DNA of 64,000 bases from Trichobilharzia szidati (taxonomy: Eukaryota; Platyhelminthes; Trematoda; Strigeidida; Schistosomatidae): the NCBI GenBank assembly GCA_944472155.2, contig OX235273.1, positions 81,710,793-81,774,792 on the forward strand. The letters run 5' to 3'. This document shows, in pieces, positions 20,506 to 31,700 of the stretch. The notes under the pieces are model-generated. The model made no database searches and was not told where the DNA came from. It saw only the letters and a program-made list of their open reading frames with translations. A program made the position numbers and the translations under genes. Numbering within the stretch: the stretch's first letter is position 1; every line of letters starts with the position of its first letter.

Positions 20506-21149
20506 TTTAGAATAAATACCGTTGTAACTGCCCTCACAAGTCCAACTTATCTGAGGTTTACAGTGAACTTAACTGAACTATCATTCTTGGATAATTAAAC
20601 AAGCAGCTCTGCTACAATTGGGATACAACAACAAATCAGACATTTCATGGGAAAACTTACCCTTATTACAACTGTTAATTACCAGCAACATCTGTGTCTA
20701 GCACTATAATTTCATTTCACAATTCATTGATACCATCTCTCCCTCTCTCTTTCTCTGGAGTTTATCAAATAAAACTGCACGCTTCACAAAGCCAAAAAAC
20801 AGTACATGCCTTTGACACATTGCACGTCCGTGAATAGCGAAATTATAAGTTCTATCCTAATAAGGAAATGGAATTAACCGTTCTCTGTTTTACAAACCAT
20901 AATATGTATGGCAGATAATCAGATAGGAAAGTAGATTATCAAAGCCTAATCAACCCTTTAAAAAGCTGGTCGACTATTAGTTTTCTACATGACATCCTGA
21001 CTAACGAATCAGTGTAAAATTCCGCATAAAAGTGTGTATCAGTTCAAATTTCTATGCTTAGGGAAATTATAGACAATAAGGGAACAGAAATACGGAGAGA
21101 ATAATTAAATGGGAATTATAGTGAAGATTTTCTGAATTTGGAAAATAAA
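20506..21149. other. NCBP3 intron 2 sequence, unassigned
   Basis: AT-rich with a CT-rich tract near 20735. Nothing else was recognised. Confidence 0.4.
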
Positions 21150-21905
21150 AAAAAGGAGTGAATGCATCTGCATTATTGGGAACGGTTTTAAGTTATACTA
21201 ACAATAACAGTCTTAAACCATTAGTTATTAGTTCCCTGAGAACGCCGACCAGACAACTTATACTACAAACAGTCAATGATTTTATGGACCGTTGATATGT
21301 TTTGATATGACTTTGAAATATTATGAAATCTAATTATACTTCAGCCGACAGTGATCGTTAGGAAGACGGTGGTTCGTTATAGGTAACATGTGTTCTAACA
21401 ACTTTAATCCCCCAGAGCTTTATAAGCCTTTCCATCGACTTATTTAAGTTGCTTAACGCTACATTCAGCCATATTACTATTACTACTACGCTTAACAGGA
21501 GCAAATGCACGAAGACACCAATGGTCAAAAAATATAATCTCATACACTGGTACCTAAAACAACGGTCTTAGCGACAGAGTAGGATGGAACGGAATGCTGT
21601 GCAGTACACACACTTTCTTTTGAACAGCCGGATGCCAAGTCTATCTATGCTAAAGACGATGTCAGTTCAAAAATGTCCAACGAGATTTCATCAGCAACCA
21701 ATTAGTAAAGTGGTCAACGTATTCAAGCACTTCACTACCTATGCTTAAGTTAGAAGTTAGTGCAAGTCAGTGCTGTACTGCCATACTATATTTGATGAGA
21801 GCAAACACTCAAATTTCTACTCAGGGTGTACAGAAGACTACATTTTTCCAACGTCTTAGCCTAAAAGGACTATATCATTTGAGTATCCTAAGCAAAGTAG
21901 TTCTC
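21150..21905 (-). pseudogene. Family 3 non-LTR element, strongly decayed
   Basis: The minus strand starts with the family's AATGCAGATGCATTCACTCC 3' coding end and continues back through traces of the C-terminus and RT (near 21840-21900, the region equivalent to DDIILLGED). Many stops and indels are present. It is assigned by comparison with 6086-7250. Confidence 0.55.
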
Positions 21906-22357
21906 TTATTGGTAAGTAAGTAAGTTTCCTAAAACACAGAAGTAAAACAGCGACACACCTAATAGCTCATCTACAGATAAAATCAAATAAAGCCTATAGC
22001 ATCTTTGACTGACATTGTTAGATAACTCTAAAGAAGAGGATAAGGAACTATTTCAACCACGTTTGTAGTGAAACAAGTAAAACTCTAATGTACGTTGATT
22101 AGTCATCGGGGACTAACTAATGTCACTAAGCTAGGCGACTCACCATCACGGTGTACTTTGAATTGGTACTAATTAGTTGGAGGTAATCGACAGGAAGACC
22201 TGTGCCTAGATTTTGTGCTTCTTTGCACTCGTCAACAAGGCACATTTGCATCACTTCCCTCGAGATTGTGGATACATCTTGCTGACGAGTGCCAGCAAGC
22301 TAGAAACCTAACTTCACGGCTTCCTACCGATTACTATCAACCATTGTTATAAGAATA
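21906..22357. other. NCBP3 intron 2 sequence, unassigned
   Basis: No recognised element. A GTAAGTAAGTAAG stretch near 21910 resembles a retrotransposon tail. Confidence 0.35.
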
Positions 22358-22552
22358 GAACTTGTGCACTGTGGTAGAGTATAATTTCATTATGGGTAAA
22401 ATTTATTTTGATAAAGTCTCACTCATATCAAGGTGAGTACCTTGATATGATTATGAGCAGCAATAAATTGTGCTCGAAACGTGGTCGTCAGTAAATATTA
22501 CTGTATAACATTGTAAGAGTTTATCAAAATAAATTTTACCCATAATGGAATT
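22358..22552. repeat. Foldback repeat, compact palindrome
   Basis: A shorter member of the foldback family at 16336-16995. Its arms (TGCACTGTGGTAGAG... and its complement ending near 22552) meet around 22435 with almost no loop. It includes TTGTGCTCGAAACGTGG. Confidence 0.7.
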
Positions 22553-22895
22553 GTACTATCAACCATATCATATCAAAACTCCACTGTATCTCCATGTAAC
22601 TGCTTTTCAAACTACTCTTAATATTACGTAAACCATTGTTTTTGAAACTGCTTTTGTGATACACCCTTTTTTTAACAAGTAATGTTAATTTCGTTTCAAA
22701 GAAACTAATAAAAAGAAAGAAACTGTTCGTAGAATTACTGACTGGAAAAAATGATGAGATCTAGACTCACCAACGGTGTCTTACTAAAATACACTATTAT
22801 CAGTATACTTTATTTTACTTATGTATTCCAAAACTATTCATTTGAGTAGTTAAAAGGTTTAAAAGCTTTAAAGATAATTCATTCATATCATGGGT

Positions 22896-23136
22896 GTGTG
22901 TGTCGGTGGCATAGAGGTTAGGACACTCGCCGACCATGCACATGGTCCGGGGTTCGATCCCCGGCCACCAACGCACTCCTTTACCTCGCTCGCTAAGCAA
23001 GAAATAATGCTGGTAAAGAGGAAAGGTTGGGCATGAGGCTAGCAACCCCATCCTGTAAAAATTAAACACTGCTACAGAAACTTCAAGTCACTAGCCTGAG
23101 GCCCTATGTTCCACTGGGGACGTGAAGGAAAAAAAT
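22896..23136 (+). mobile_element. tRNA-headed SINE-A, copy 3
   Basis: This is the best preserved copy. The head is TGTGTCGGTGGCATAGAGG and the B box CCGGGGTTCGATCCC. The body has the RTE 5'-like ATGAGGCTAGCAACCCCATC and CTGCTACAGAAACTTCAAG, and the 3' end GCCCTATGTTCCACTGGGGA, then an A-rich tail and a G run. It lies in NCBP3 intron 2 close to exon 2. Confidence 0.85.
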
Positions 23137-23342
23137 GGGGGGGGGGTAAATGAAGTAAACAAACTAACTGGATTGAAAACAAAACAAAACAACTAAATGT
23201 AGTAAAAGTTAATATTTGTCTTGAATAGTGTTCAAGCAATCACACCTAATTCTATACAATATAGTTCACAAGGATTATGTATAATTTACAATTGAAGAAA
23301 TATAAGCATCATAAAGAAAACAAAATCAACAACAAAACCTAC

Positions 23343-23568
23343 ATGATGCATCATTAATCCATTCTATAGTCTTTGGATTGTAACTAGATAGCCAAGACAA
23401 GACATCATCTGTACTAAGATTATGAGTACCCCAAATATGAAGAGCACATGGTCTATAACCTTGTTCTACGATATCATCTCTTCCTTTTGGAAAACCTAGA
23501 TGTTTGTAGATTTTCATAGCAGAAGCCTGAGTAACAGCCAGTTCAGAGCCACAATTACAATATTCCGA
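23343..23568 (-). CDS. NCBP3: NCBP3 homologue, exon 2 (RRM-like domain)
   Basis: The acceptor TTTTTCAG precedes SEYCNCGSELAV in phase 0 with exon 1. The exon holds most of the RRM-like domain: RPCALHIWGTHNLSTDDVL, then YNPKTIEWINDASC, aligning with the vertebrate YICGVDEMSTQDVF and PAHIEWLDDTSC. The donor used is CAT|GTAGGT, because only this choice leaves the single base needed to complete Cys across the junction with exon 3; the alternative AG|GTTTTG four bases later breaks the frame. A Cys-rich CPCQ/CNC stretch across exons 1 and 2 is not familiar from vertebrate NCBP3. Confidence 0.85.
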
Positions 23569-23869
23569 CTGAAAAATTAAATGATAAAAAAATACTTTAA
23601 ATTTACTAAATAAGAGATCTGATAACAGAAGAAAAACAAAAACCCATTTCAAATTACTGTTTAGTGAAAGTATCACAATCATGATTAGAATACAGGCTGA
23701 TAATTATATACACTAGCCAAGAATTTGTAAGCAAAGCTGCAACCATCAACAACTACATTATTATTAGGATATCACTTATTACACAATTATTTAATCAATA
23801 ATATTACATTTGCAATCAGATACAGTTTACCAATATGCATGACACTACATATTACATCGTTCCGTTAAT

Positions 23870-24070
23870 CTATTTAAAACTCCAGATTCATATTTCGGAT
23901 GTGACACACTAACTGTTTTTAGCGACTTATGGATTGACTTGTTACCAGGGAACAGTCTCGTCGATTTAGAGCATGTGGATGATATTATCCTCCTAGGTGA
24001 AGACGCTGAAGAAACAGAGAGTATTCTGAACATTTTGAACAAAAGTCTTCGTATGCTAACCGTGTTCTAT
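23870..24070 (+). pseudogene. Family 3 RT fragment
   Basis: The plus strand reads FSDLWIDLLPGNSLVDLEHV, then DDIILLGEDAEETESILN, the catalytic region of the family 3 RT. It is a short isolated fragment in NCBP3 intron 1, antisense to the gene. Confidence 0.7.
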
Positions 24071-24104
24071 AGGAACCTATAAAATGAAAATTTCGAAGTC
24101 GTCT

Positions 24105-24690
24105 ATTATTATTAATGTTCCCTTGGGTTCCTAGGGGAACATAGGGCTTCAACTGCACGCCTCCACTTGCTTCTGTCTTCTGCTGTACTTTCCACCTGCG
24201 TCCATGTTAATCCATACTGTTTCAACTCCTCTTCACACGACCTCCTCCATGCCACCTTTGGACGTCTGACTCGCCACTTCCCTTTCGGGTTCCACTCGAG
24301 CATTGGCCTGACGCGCGATGTCACCCAGGGGCCTCCTCAGCGAGTGTCCAATTCATCTCCACTTTCTCTTGTATATTTGTTGGGTGATTGGTTCTTGTTT
24401 TGTTTGTTCCCATAGTTTCTTGTTGGTGATTCTTTCCGGCTATCTGACCTTGAGTATAGAACGAAGACAGCTGTTGATAAAGGTCTGCAACAGGCTGTTG
24501 GAAATATTCTTTGTGACCCACCAAGTTTCTGATCCGTATAGAAGAACTGACTGACTTGACGTTTGTATTGAAAATCCAAATTTTGGTGTTGGTGATGAGT
24601 GACGAAGATTTCCAGATTGGTTCCAGGTTGATGAATGTGTTTCTCGTCTTCCCGATTCTCGATTTGACATCCTCGTCTAGTTATAATTAA
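24105..24690 (-). pseudogene. RTE element 3' end, copy 4 (minus)
   Basis: The minus strand reads LYGSETWWVTKNISNS and [13 protein letters not shown] in one frame. In others it reads WTLAEEAPG and MTSRVRPMLEWNPKGK, the RTE C-terminus. It ends CCCTATGTTCCCCTAGGAAC and (TAAT)n at 24105-24118. Frames are shuffled by small indels. Confidence 0.75.
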
Positions 24691-24790
24691 TATGATTATG
24701 AACAATAAATTGTGTTCGAAACTTTGTAGTCCAGTAAATAATACTGTTTCACTATGTGATTTATCTAATAAATAAATTAATATGAAATTG
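24680..24790 (+). repeat. Foldback-family arm, single copy
   Basis: It contains ATTATGAACAATAAATTGTG followed by TTCGAAACTTTG and CACTATGTGATTTATC. This is one arm of the family at 16336-16995, without an inverted partner here. Confidence 0.6.
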
Positions 24791-24919
24791 CCATGTTACT
24801 ATTCTTTCCTTCGTATATTTCTGCTCATTGAAGTTCTTTTGCATTTTTTTCCTCTCGCACGGACAGAAACTATGTATTTTTGTGACTTCATTCAATCCAA
24901 TAGCATCGATATCGACATG

Positions 24920-25975
24920 CCGATTTATTAATTAAAGGAGCTGTTGCTCTGATGCACCTTCAAGGTTTACTTTTAGATTCAATAACGAAATATACAGGCA
25001 AATAAATGGTGTAGCAATGGGTTCTCCTCTAGAATCCCTCTTCGCCGACTACTTTATGCCTAGCGTGGAAAACAGTTCCTCAACATCAAATAACAAAATG
25101 AGCATTTCTACAGGAGATACATCGATGATGCTGCTTTGATTATTTGTGATGAGAATCTGGATCTCGGAAAACTACTCCAAACCTTCAGTAATGCTTACAC
25201 AAACATCAACTTCACTCTGGAAGTTGAATCAGACTATATGTCCCATTTTCTGCAAAGAAATGTTGGTAATTCGCAGATATCCATCTACAATAAGTGCATA
25301 TGGTACGGACAGTTAACCAATTTTCAAAGTTGTGTCCCACTAAGCAGAAAGAGAAATCTCATCTGTTTTTTCCCCTCAAAGATACGGAAAATATGCGCCG
25401 AGGAATCTTGATAGATAATGGTTTCCCACTAAGATTTATAGACAAGAAACTGAAACCAAAGAAAGCTCCTGAACAAGTCCAGGTCGCCTTCAAAAAGATG
25501 TTGATGTTTAATCTAGAATTTAAAAGTGATACTGAAGCAGAAATTCTCTGAAAACGACTTTCAAAATCTCTCAGTAAAACATACTTCGCTACCAGACTAC
25601 GAGTAAGATGAACTTCCAAGAAACTATTCGACCAGTACGTGAAAAACAAGCTGTTGCAATGGGACACTTTAACATGCATATACTGGTTGAATTGCTCTTG
25701 TGGAGATGATTACATTGGCTGTAACCTGAGCCCACTTGCAAAATGTGCCTAGCAACACTATCTACCCTCACTAGCAAAGGGAGAACGTAGCTGTCTATAG
25801 CTCTGTAACAGAACATCTGGTGAAATCAGCTCCATTTGAAAAGTTCTATACAAGATCCAGTGAATCCTCTCAAAGGGAGTGAGATCAAAGTATCTGGCCA
25901 TAGCTGAGGCACTAGCGATCCATAATTTCAAGTCGACTTCATGTTTATAATCTTACAGACCCGTTAAATTCCCAT
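24920..25975 (+). pseudogene. Penelope-like element, RT to GIY-YIG, decayed
   Basis: At about 24969 the plus strand reads FRFNNEIYRQINGVAMGSPL, then FADYFM, a diagnostic Penelope RT motif. Frames change repeatedly (25136-25411 and 25294-25551 are pieces). Near 25700 traces of GIY-YIG (DYIGCNLSPLAK) and a C-terminal EALAIHNFKS-like end can be read. It contains numerous stops. It lies in NCBP3 intron 1, antisense to the gene. A ~50-base direct repeat flanks it (24790 and 25983). Confidence 0.75.
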
Positions 25976-25982
25976 GTTTTTC

Positions 25983-26120
25983 CATGTTACTATTCTTTCT
26001 TCCGTACATTTCTGCTCACTGTAGTTCTTTTGAATCCCCTTCTTTTACTTTTGTTTGCTGCATGGAGTGTGGCAACTTGAACTGTTGCATTCCTGTGCAA
26101 AGTTCTATACTGAACCTCAG
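25983..26120 (+). pseudogene. Family 3 element 3' UTR fragment
   Basis: The stretch contains CATGGAGTGTGGCAACTTGA and GTGCAAAGTTCTATACTGAA, matching the 3' UTRs that follow the family 3 ends at 12420-12540 and 13540-13612. Confidence 0.6.
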
Positions 26121-27097
26121 TTAATCAGTCAACAAATGCAATTGCTACAAACTTAGCTAACATTATGACAATAAAATCGATTGAAGAAGTCTGGAGAACT
26201 TGAAGAGAACTTTCCAAGTCACAGACACTTGGCATTTAAACGGACCAGAAAGTTCATGCAGATAAAGATGAATATTACATTTGTTTAATCAAGTGCAAAC
26301 CACATTTACTAATTACAGAAACAACAGTTAGATTGTATTTCTGCACAAAAGCCACCTGTAGACCATCTCATAAGACAATAAATGACACAGGTAGCACGAA
26401 ACCTATGACAATGTCTGACTGTGTAAACCATAGTAAGTTGAGTGAGGTATGAGACTTCAAACACTAAGCCAAAAAGTTACGGCAGCAGACCGAAGGTACA
26501 CTAGTTTGTCTTCACCTTAAACGGTTTGCCTGCATCAAATACGCACATCATCAAGCAAGTGCTCCTAATACTATTAAAATAGCTACTCATGTATACGGAT
26601 AGTCGAGAACAGTAATAACTGGATTAAGATTTGACTACTGAGCTGTGATCAACTGCTGTTCACTGAAGGCTAAACAATATTAGATGCGTGTCGAAATCTC
26701 GACAGGACTGTGGTTTCATATCCTGTCACAAAGGTTGCAAAGTCAGCACCGACCTTAGTGAAGGACAGATTCACAGTGTGGGTGATTTACACATGTATAA
26801 AAATGTGGGATCTCATTACATGACAATCTATGTAAATGACATAAGTGAACCTGCTGATTTACAGACAGGTGACTTTTGTTAATTGGTACAAAGTGCATGA
26901 ATATTTTAAACATACACTGTACTTTGGTTTACTTATATAGTCTCTTAACAAAACCATTGACTCCAAGTTTTGATTAGAACAGTCAAGTATGGAATTAACA
27001 CGTTACATCCTTAGGAATATGACAAAGAAGAGGATACAATGAAAGTCGCTCTAATATATAAGAAAATGACAACAAATATAATATAGTGAGTACATAC
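26121..27097. other. NCBP3 intron 1, donor half, unassigned
   Basis: No recognised element. A 64-codon plus frame at 26688-26882 has no familiar motif. The exon 1 donor CAG|GTATGT lies at 27097. Confidence 0.4.
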
Positions 27098-27205
27098 CTG
27101 ACACGGACAGTACACTGGTAATGATATTTGTTCTTTCTGATCGGGTAATTCTCCACAGTCCTCAACATCTACAGTTACTTTTAAACAAGGGACTGAAACA
27201 GCCAT
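27098..27205 (-). CDS. NCBP3: NCBP3 homologue, exon 1 (start codon)
   Basis: The ATG at 27205-27203 lies in a favourable context (ACTATGG). An in-frame TAG lies upstream and no other ATG intervenes. The exon encodes MAVSVPCLKVTVDVEDCGEL and ends CPCQ at the donor CAG|GTATGT in phase 0, fitting exon 2. It is much shorter than the vertebrate N-terminus before the RRM-like domain and has no clear similarity to it. Assignment rests on splice-phase continuity and gene order. No promoter element was identified upstream. Confidence 0.65.
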
Positions 27206-27859
27206 AGTATTTGTGTGCCCGATCAAATCAACTAAATCCTACCTACATATAGTAAAGACAAAACAATTAAAATGATAGAAAATATTAGACTCAAAACAAA
27301 AATAAGGGAGATATAGTTTGATAAATTTAAACTGATCTAGATATGAAATCATCTTTACAATGTAGATTCGTTAAAAATTCAACAACATAATGATGGGTCA
27401 TCGGATGCATATTCAGTATACACTGATAGTGCAAAAAACACTTATGAAACAGAAAGTTACTATCAGTCAAATGAAGTAGTTGGCGGAAATATTAACACGG
27501 AAACTGTGTAACTGGAAGCATGTACTAGAAACAGTAGTTAGCAACGTGTAACTACACATAAAACGGTGTATTCGTGAGTGGTTTTAAGTGGTTCACCTGC
27601 TCATATTACTAATCTAATTTAGCGTAACCTGAACTGAGAATGAGTCACTGAAAAAATCATATATTGGACTTATTTAATTAAATAAAGGAAAAATTTCCGA
27701 CAAAATCTGGGATTAGAATTCTACCAAACATGTGCATTATAAAAGGCTGAAATATTCCGTCCGTGCCAATTCAATTGTCCTGAGAAAGACTGACACTATA
27801 TCCAGTCTGCTGTAGAAAATTTTGAGGACAGCTGGTAACCTACAGTTAAAGGTCAACAA

Positions 27860-28780
27860 ACGACAGTGTATCCCTATAGCCTCACCCGTTCTGATCGATG
27901 CAAGGAGACCGATTCTGGTAGACTCCAAAATCGTGACGAGAAGCGAAAACTGTTCAAACCCAAGCTAAATCTTTGCAGTAACCCCGGACAGTTGGCGAAA
28001 GCAAACCAAAGGGAGACATTTTCACCAGGTTATACTCGTCAAATAATTAGACACATAAAAGGAATGGATCCTGTAAATGTGTTGTGTAAGAAAACTACCG
28101 GGAAGAATAGAACAGTGATAACTTCCCAGGACAGATGACTGGAGCGCTGGGCATAACGCTTTGAAGAGCAGTCTAACTGGTCTATGGGTGCACTACAGTT
28201 GCCTACCATCCAGTCCGAGTCGGAACAGAGTATAGAGATCAGTTCTCCAACTCTGAATGAAGCGGTCCTTAGTCTCAAACTTAGCAGAACAGGACAGTTT
28301 GACTTCAGAAATGCTTGAGAATAGTGGTAAGAAGTTATCAATTAAGTCAACTACGGCACTAGTTAGTGTACCAGAGTCAGAAAGGTGTAGATGATTGACC
28401 ATCCCAGTTTCTAGGAAAAAGGAAGCTCCCTATGAAAAACACAGGTTGACTAATATATTTAAAAGCTCAGGATCCATAATTACAAGAATATTAAGCGGAA
28501 CATGTGGAAAAAAGCCTGGAAGAATCTGGCAGGTTTCAGACAGGAAAGGCAGTGTATAGATCAAACATTCACCCCTTGTTAGGTCCTGGAACGCAGATAT
28601 AACAGACTATCACTTGTCATATTTTCCGATAAGAGCAGTTGAGTTAGACGGCCGAGAGGTGTTCTGGTAATTTCGCAACTGCTTAGGAGGCTAATTATGC
28701 TAATTAAAGCATTTTATTCAAACTCATAAAATCGTTTAAGGGATTACGGAGTCTTCGCAACACTAGAAACAAGTAGTTAG
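27860..28780 (+). pseudogene. Family 3 non-LTR element, linker to RT, strongly decayed
   Basis: The plus strand gives GKNRTVITSQDR, then a stop and LERWA.RFEEQ, then ISSPTLNEAVLSLKLSRTG, the linker before the RT domain. From 28500 it reads NLAGFRQERQCIDQTFT and VLERRYNRLSLVIFS, then LIMLIKAFYSNS, corresponding to the RT fingers and palm of this family. Several stops and frame changes are present. The minus-strand frames of 69-100 codons here are shadows. Confidence 0.65.
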
Positions 28781-31700
28781 AAACTTTTGGTATTACAACT
28801 AGAAACCGTTTATAACAGTGAAGATGTTTACGCCCCATCATCTTTCAGATCCCACTATTGGAGATTCATTATACTTCTTTTGTTTTATTTTATAAAATGT
28901 AATAGCTTGAAATGACGCGTTTCCGTGAAAATGTCTACTGAGTTGAGTCAGGCTATTTGAACGCTACAGCTGTAACAACAAATATTTGACAAGTCGGTTC
29001 GATGTTACAACTTGAAGTAACCACATGCACTTAACACACTTGCTAGGGACAATTTTTGGCACGATCGTCATGAATATATCGCTTATAATCATTTCTTTAA
29101 GTAGCAGACTACTATTTAACCTGAAAACTTTTTGAATAGCTATTTCTGAACTAGTTTTGATACCATTGGTTTTATTCATCAAATCTTCACAGAATAGGCT
29201 AGAATTCAGATCACGCCTAAGGTACATGTTATTGGTTACTTGAATTGGTAGTGCATCTTGTTCTGAATCATCCTATACATTTTTACTTTAATAAACTCCA
29301 TGGATAATTCATGAAGTATTTAGCCGAAAAAATGCACATTTTTGGAACGGCTGTAAAACAACTATGCAGTTAGCCGACTGACTACATTAACTTATGCTCA
29401 ACTTAGAGTCTAACTGTTCGTCAAATACCCATGTAATGCATGTGGAAATCACCAGTATTATTGTATTACTAGTTACCGAACACATCGACTACCATAATAT
29501 TTGCAGGACAATCTGTCATAATAAGTATATGAAGTTCATAGTAATACATAAAAGGAGTAATCCAAAAGAATTCTCAAATAAGACAAAGATGTGTAGTAGA
29601 TAAGATAAAAAAAAGTAAAACGACCTTTATCATTAAGAGGATGAATAAATGTCAGAGACAAATTTTAGACTCTACAGATTCATCCATTCATCTATTGGCT
29701 TCGAATGTTCTTTAATCGTAGAGTGATAACTGTTACGCTTATTTGGAAAGCTACATTAACCATGACAAGCTTGGAACCAACAAATTTCTATCGAAGGGAA
29801 ACATTAACTAGGACTAGCCATCTGTGAAGATAACATCGTGTAAAGTAGACGCAATTACGCGTCATTCTTATTGTACGGCTAAGAAATTGAAGGCAGATAA
29901 ATGAAGTATATACTCCATTCGATGGAGAAATGTTATACATAAGACCACCTTATTTAAAAGGTTAGGTAGGTTGGCGCTTTACTACTCACCAGATTATATT
30001 TCAACCTGAATACTGATTACACGGTGTAGCCTTTGCTGTAAAAATGTAATATATATTACTAGAAATGCGTAAAATATTAGGATAACCGAACGGGTTATGC
30101 CCAAGCTTACCATAATGCTAAATTAAATCTCACTAATTCTGAAATAATTCTCACGTTCTATAGTGAGTAACTTCTGAATCTGTTCTGAAATGGATTCTTT
30201 AATGGCACAGACTAGAACTCAGTGCTGGTTTTCAGCATGACTGGCACTAATTCAGCACCGTGTTCTTTTTCTAGGCATTCTCAGGAGTAGATCAGAACCT
30301 ACTGCGTTTGCTTATCAGCGTTGTTTCAGCCCTCACAGGACATATTCAGAGCGTACTAGCGTTACTTCAGAACGAAAAGACTTAATTTAGCACCCAGCTC
30401 TCTTTTTAAGCACGACCAGCGTCATTTCAGAACATAGTGTGTAGATAAAATCTTCATTTACCATAAAAAGGCATTATCGAAGAATAGGTTAGAATAAGTT
30501 TAGAATTGTTGTAAGCTTGGGTGGAAGTGATTTTGAAAACTGAATTTCTACCCCTTCAGCGAGTGCTCTCAAAGATTGGTCGGTCACTTACAGAGATATA
30601 AATTGCAAGAAATAAGAGGATGTGGATTACCACGGCCCATGAGTCCTATAACAGGAGTGGGTGAAGTTCAACTCCAGCCAGAAATGACCCCTTGCTCATC
30701 CCACCAAACTACGCTATCAGGCCAGCTGTTACATCTTGACAAGACAAATCTGCTGGAATCAAGAACCGAAACATTACACAACGCAACAATGATAATGAGT
30801 AATGAATTAATGCATTCATACAGACCCCATGGGGTCGATACATTGGATTACTTAGTACAAGAATCTAGTTGACTACATGCTGACATCTTGTTGAGCATGT
30901 TTACAACCGACAGCATTAAGAAAAGAAATTCAGAAAACTTCGGAATGCATATTAGTAAACAGGATGAAAGAACCCACGGTCAAAAGTCACAACCCGCAAC
31001 GACCTTGAAAAGGTTAAAAGGAACGGTCGCAGTGTAGAGGATTGGAAACATCTGGGTATTTATTTCTTGTCATCGCTGTATGGTTTAAGGTGCCTCGGAT
31101 TCATCGAATGGCCTGAATTAGCCCTTGTAATTACAGTTAACCATACCATATCAGTTTGTTTCGTGGTGAAATTTACAATATCTTCAGTTATAGTGTCGCT
31201 CCTAGGACATTTTATTGCATGATGGACTTAATTTTATCAACTCAGAACTGCATTCTGCGTTTAGGTTAAACGAAAGTTTCCATCTTTTCCATTTGAACTA
31301 GTAGCAGTTTATTGTTTCTTAGGTAGTACGGTAGACGTTAAATGCCATGTTCTAGTAGCGCTGTTAAAATTTCCCTTGGAAATTTTTTTTTGTCAATAAT
31401 TTTTAATGAAATTGCGTTATATGTTATCTGGATTGATGAGAATTCCCATTTTCTGGCCTGTTATTTTGGTGTCCGCGTCATGTAATCTGACTGCGACACC
31501 CCCTAGCATATTGGTTGCAACGATCAGTGTTTCAGGCGAACTGTAGCAAAATATCGCTATAGTGAGAAAGATGGGATAGTTGAAGGGTAATTTCATCTAC
31601 ACAAATAATCTACTTTATTTAGATGCTGCACCTTTCGTCATGGTATCACTCAATGGAGACTTCACGTCTCAGGATATTAATTCAGCCTATTTACGTGTGA

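Noticed and set aside
20735..20755. CT-rich tract as a strong splice acceptor or promoter
   Set aside because: It is a short pyrimidine microsatellite with no exon after it on either strand.
23339..23342. Donor AG|GTTTTG for NCBP3 exon 2
   Set aside because: It leaves the wrong phase for exon 3. CAT|GTAGGT restores the conserved SCNVV sequence.
28039..28402. Minus-strand frames of 69-100 codons as a gene
   Set aside because: The plus strand of this stretch reads as a decayed non-LTR linker, so the minus frames are antisense noise.
30576..30872. 98-codon plus frame as a host gene
   Set aside because: No motif, no splice signals and no similarity that I recognise. The length is expected by chance in 64 kb.
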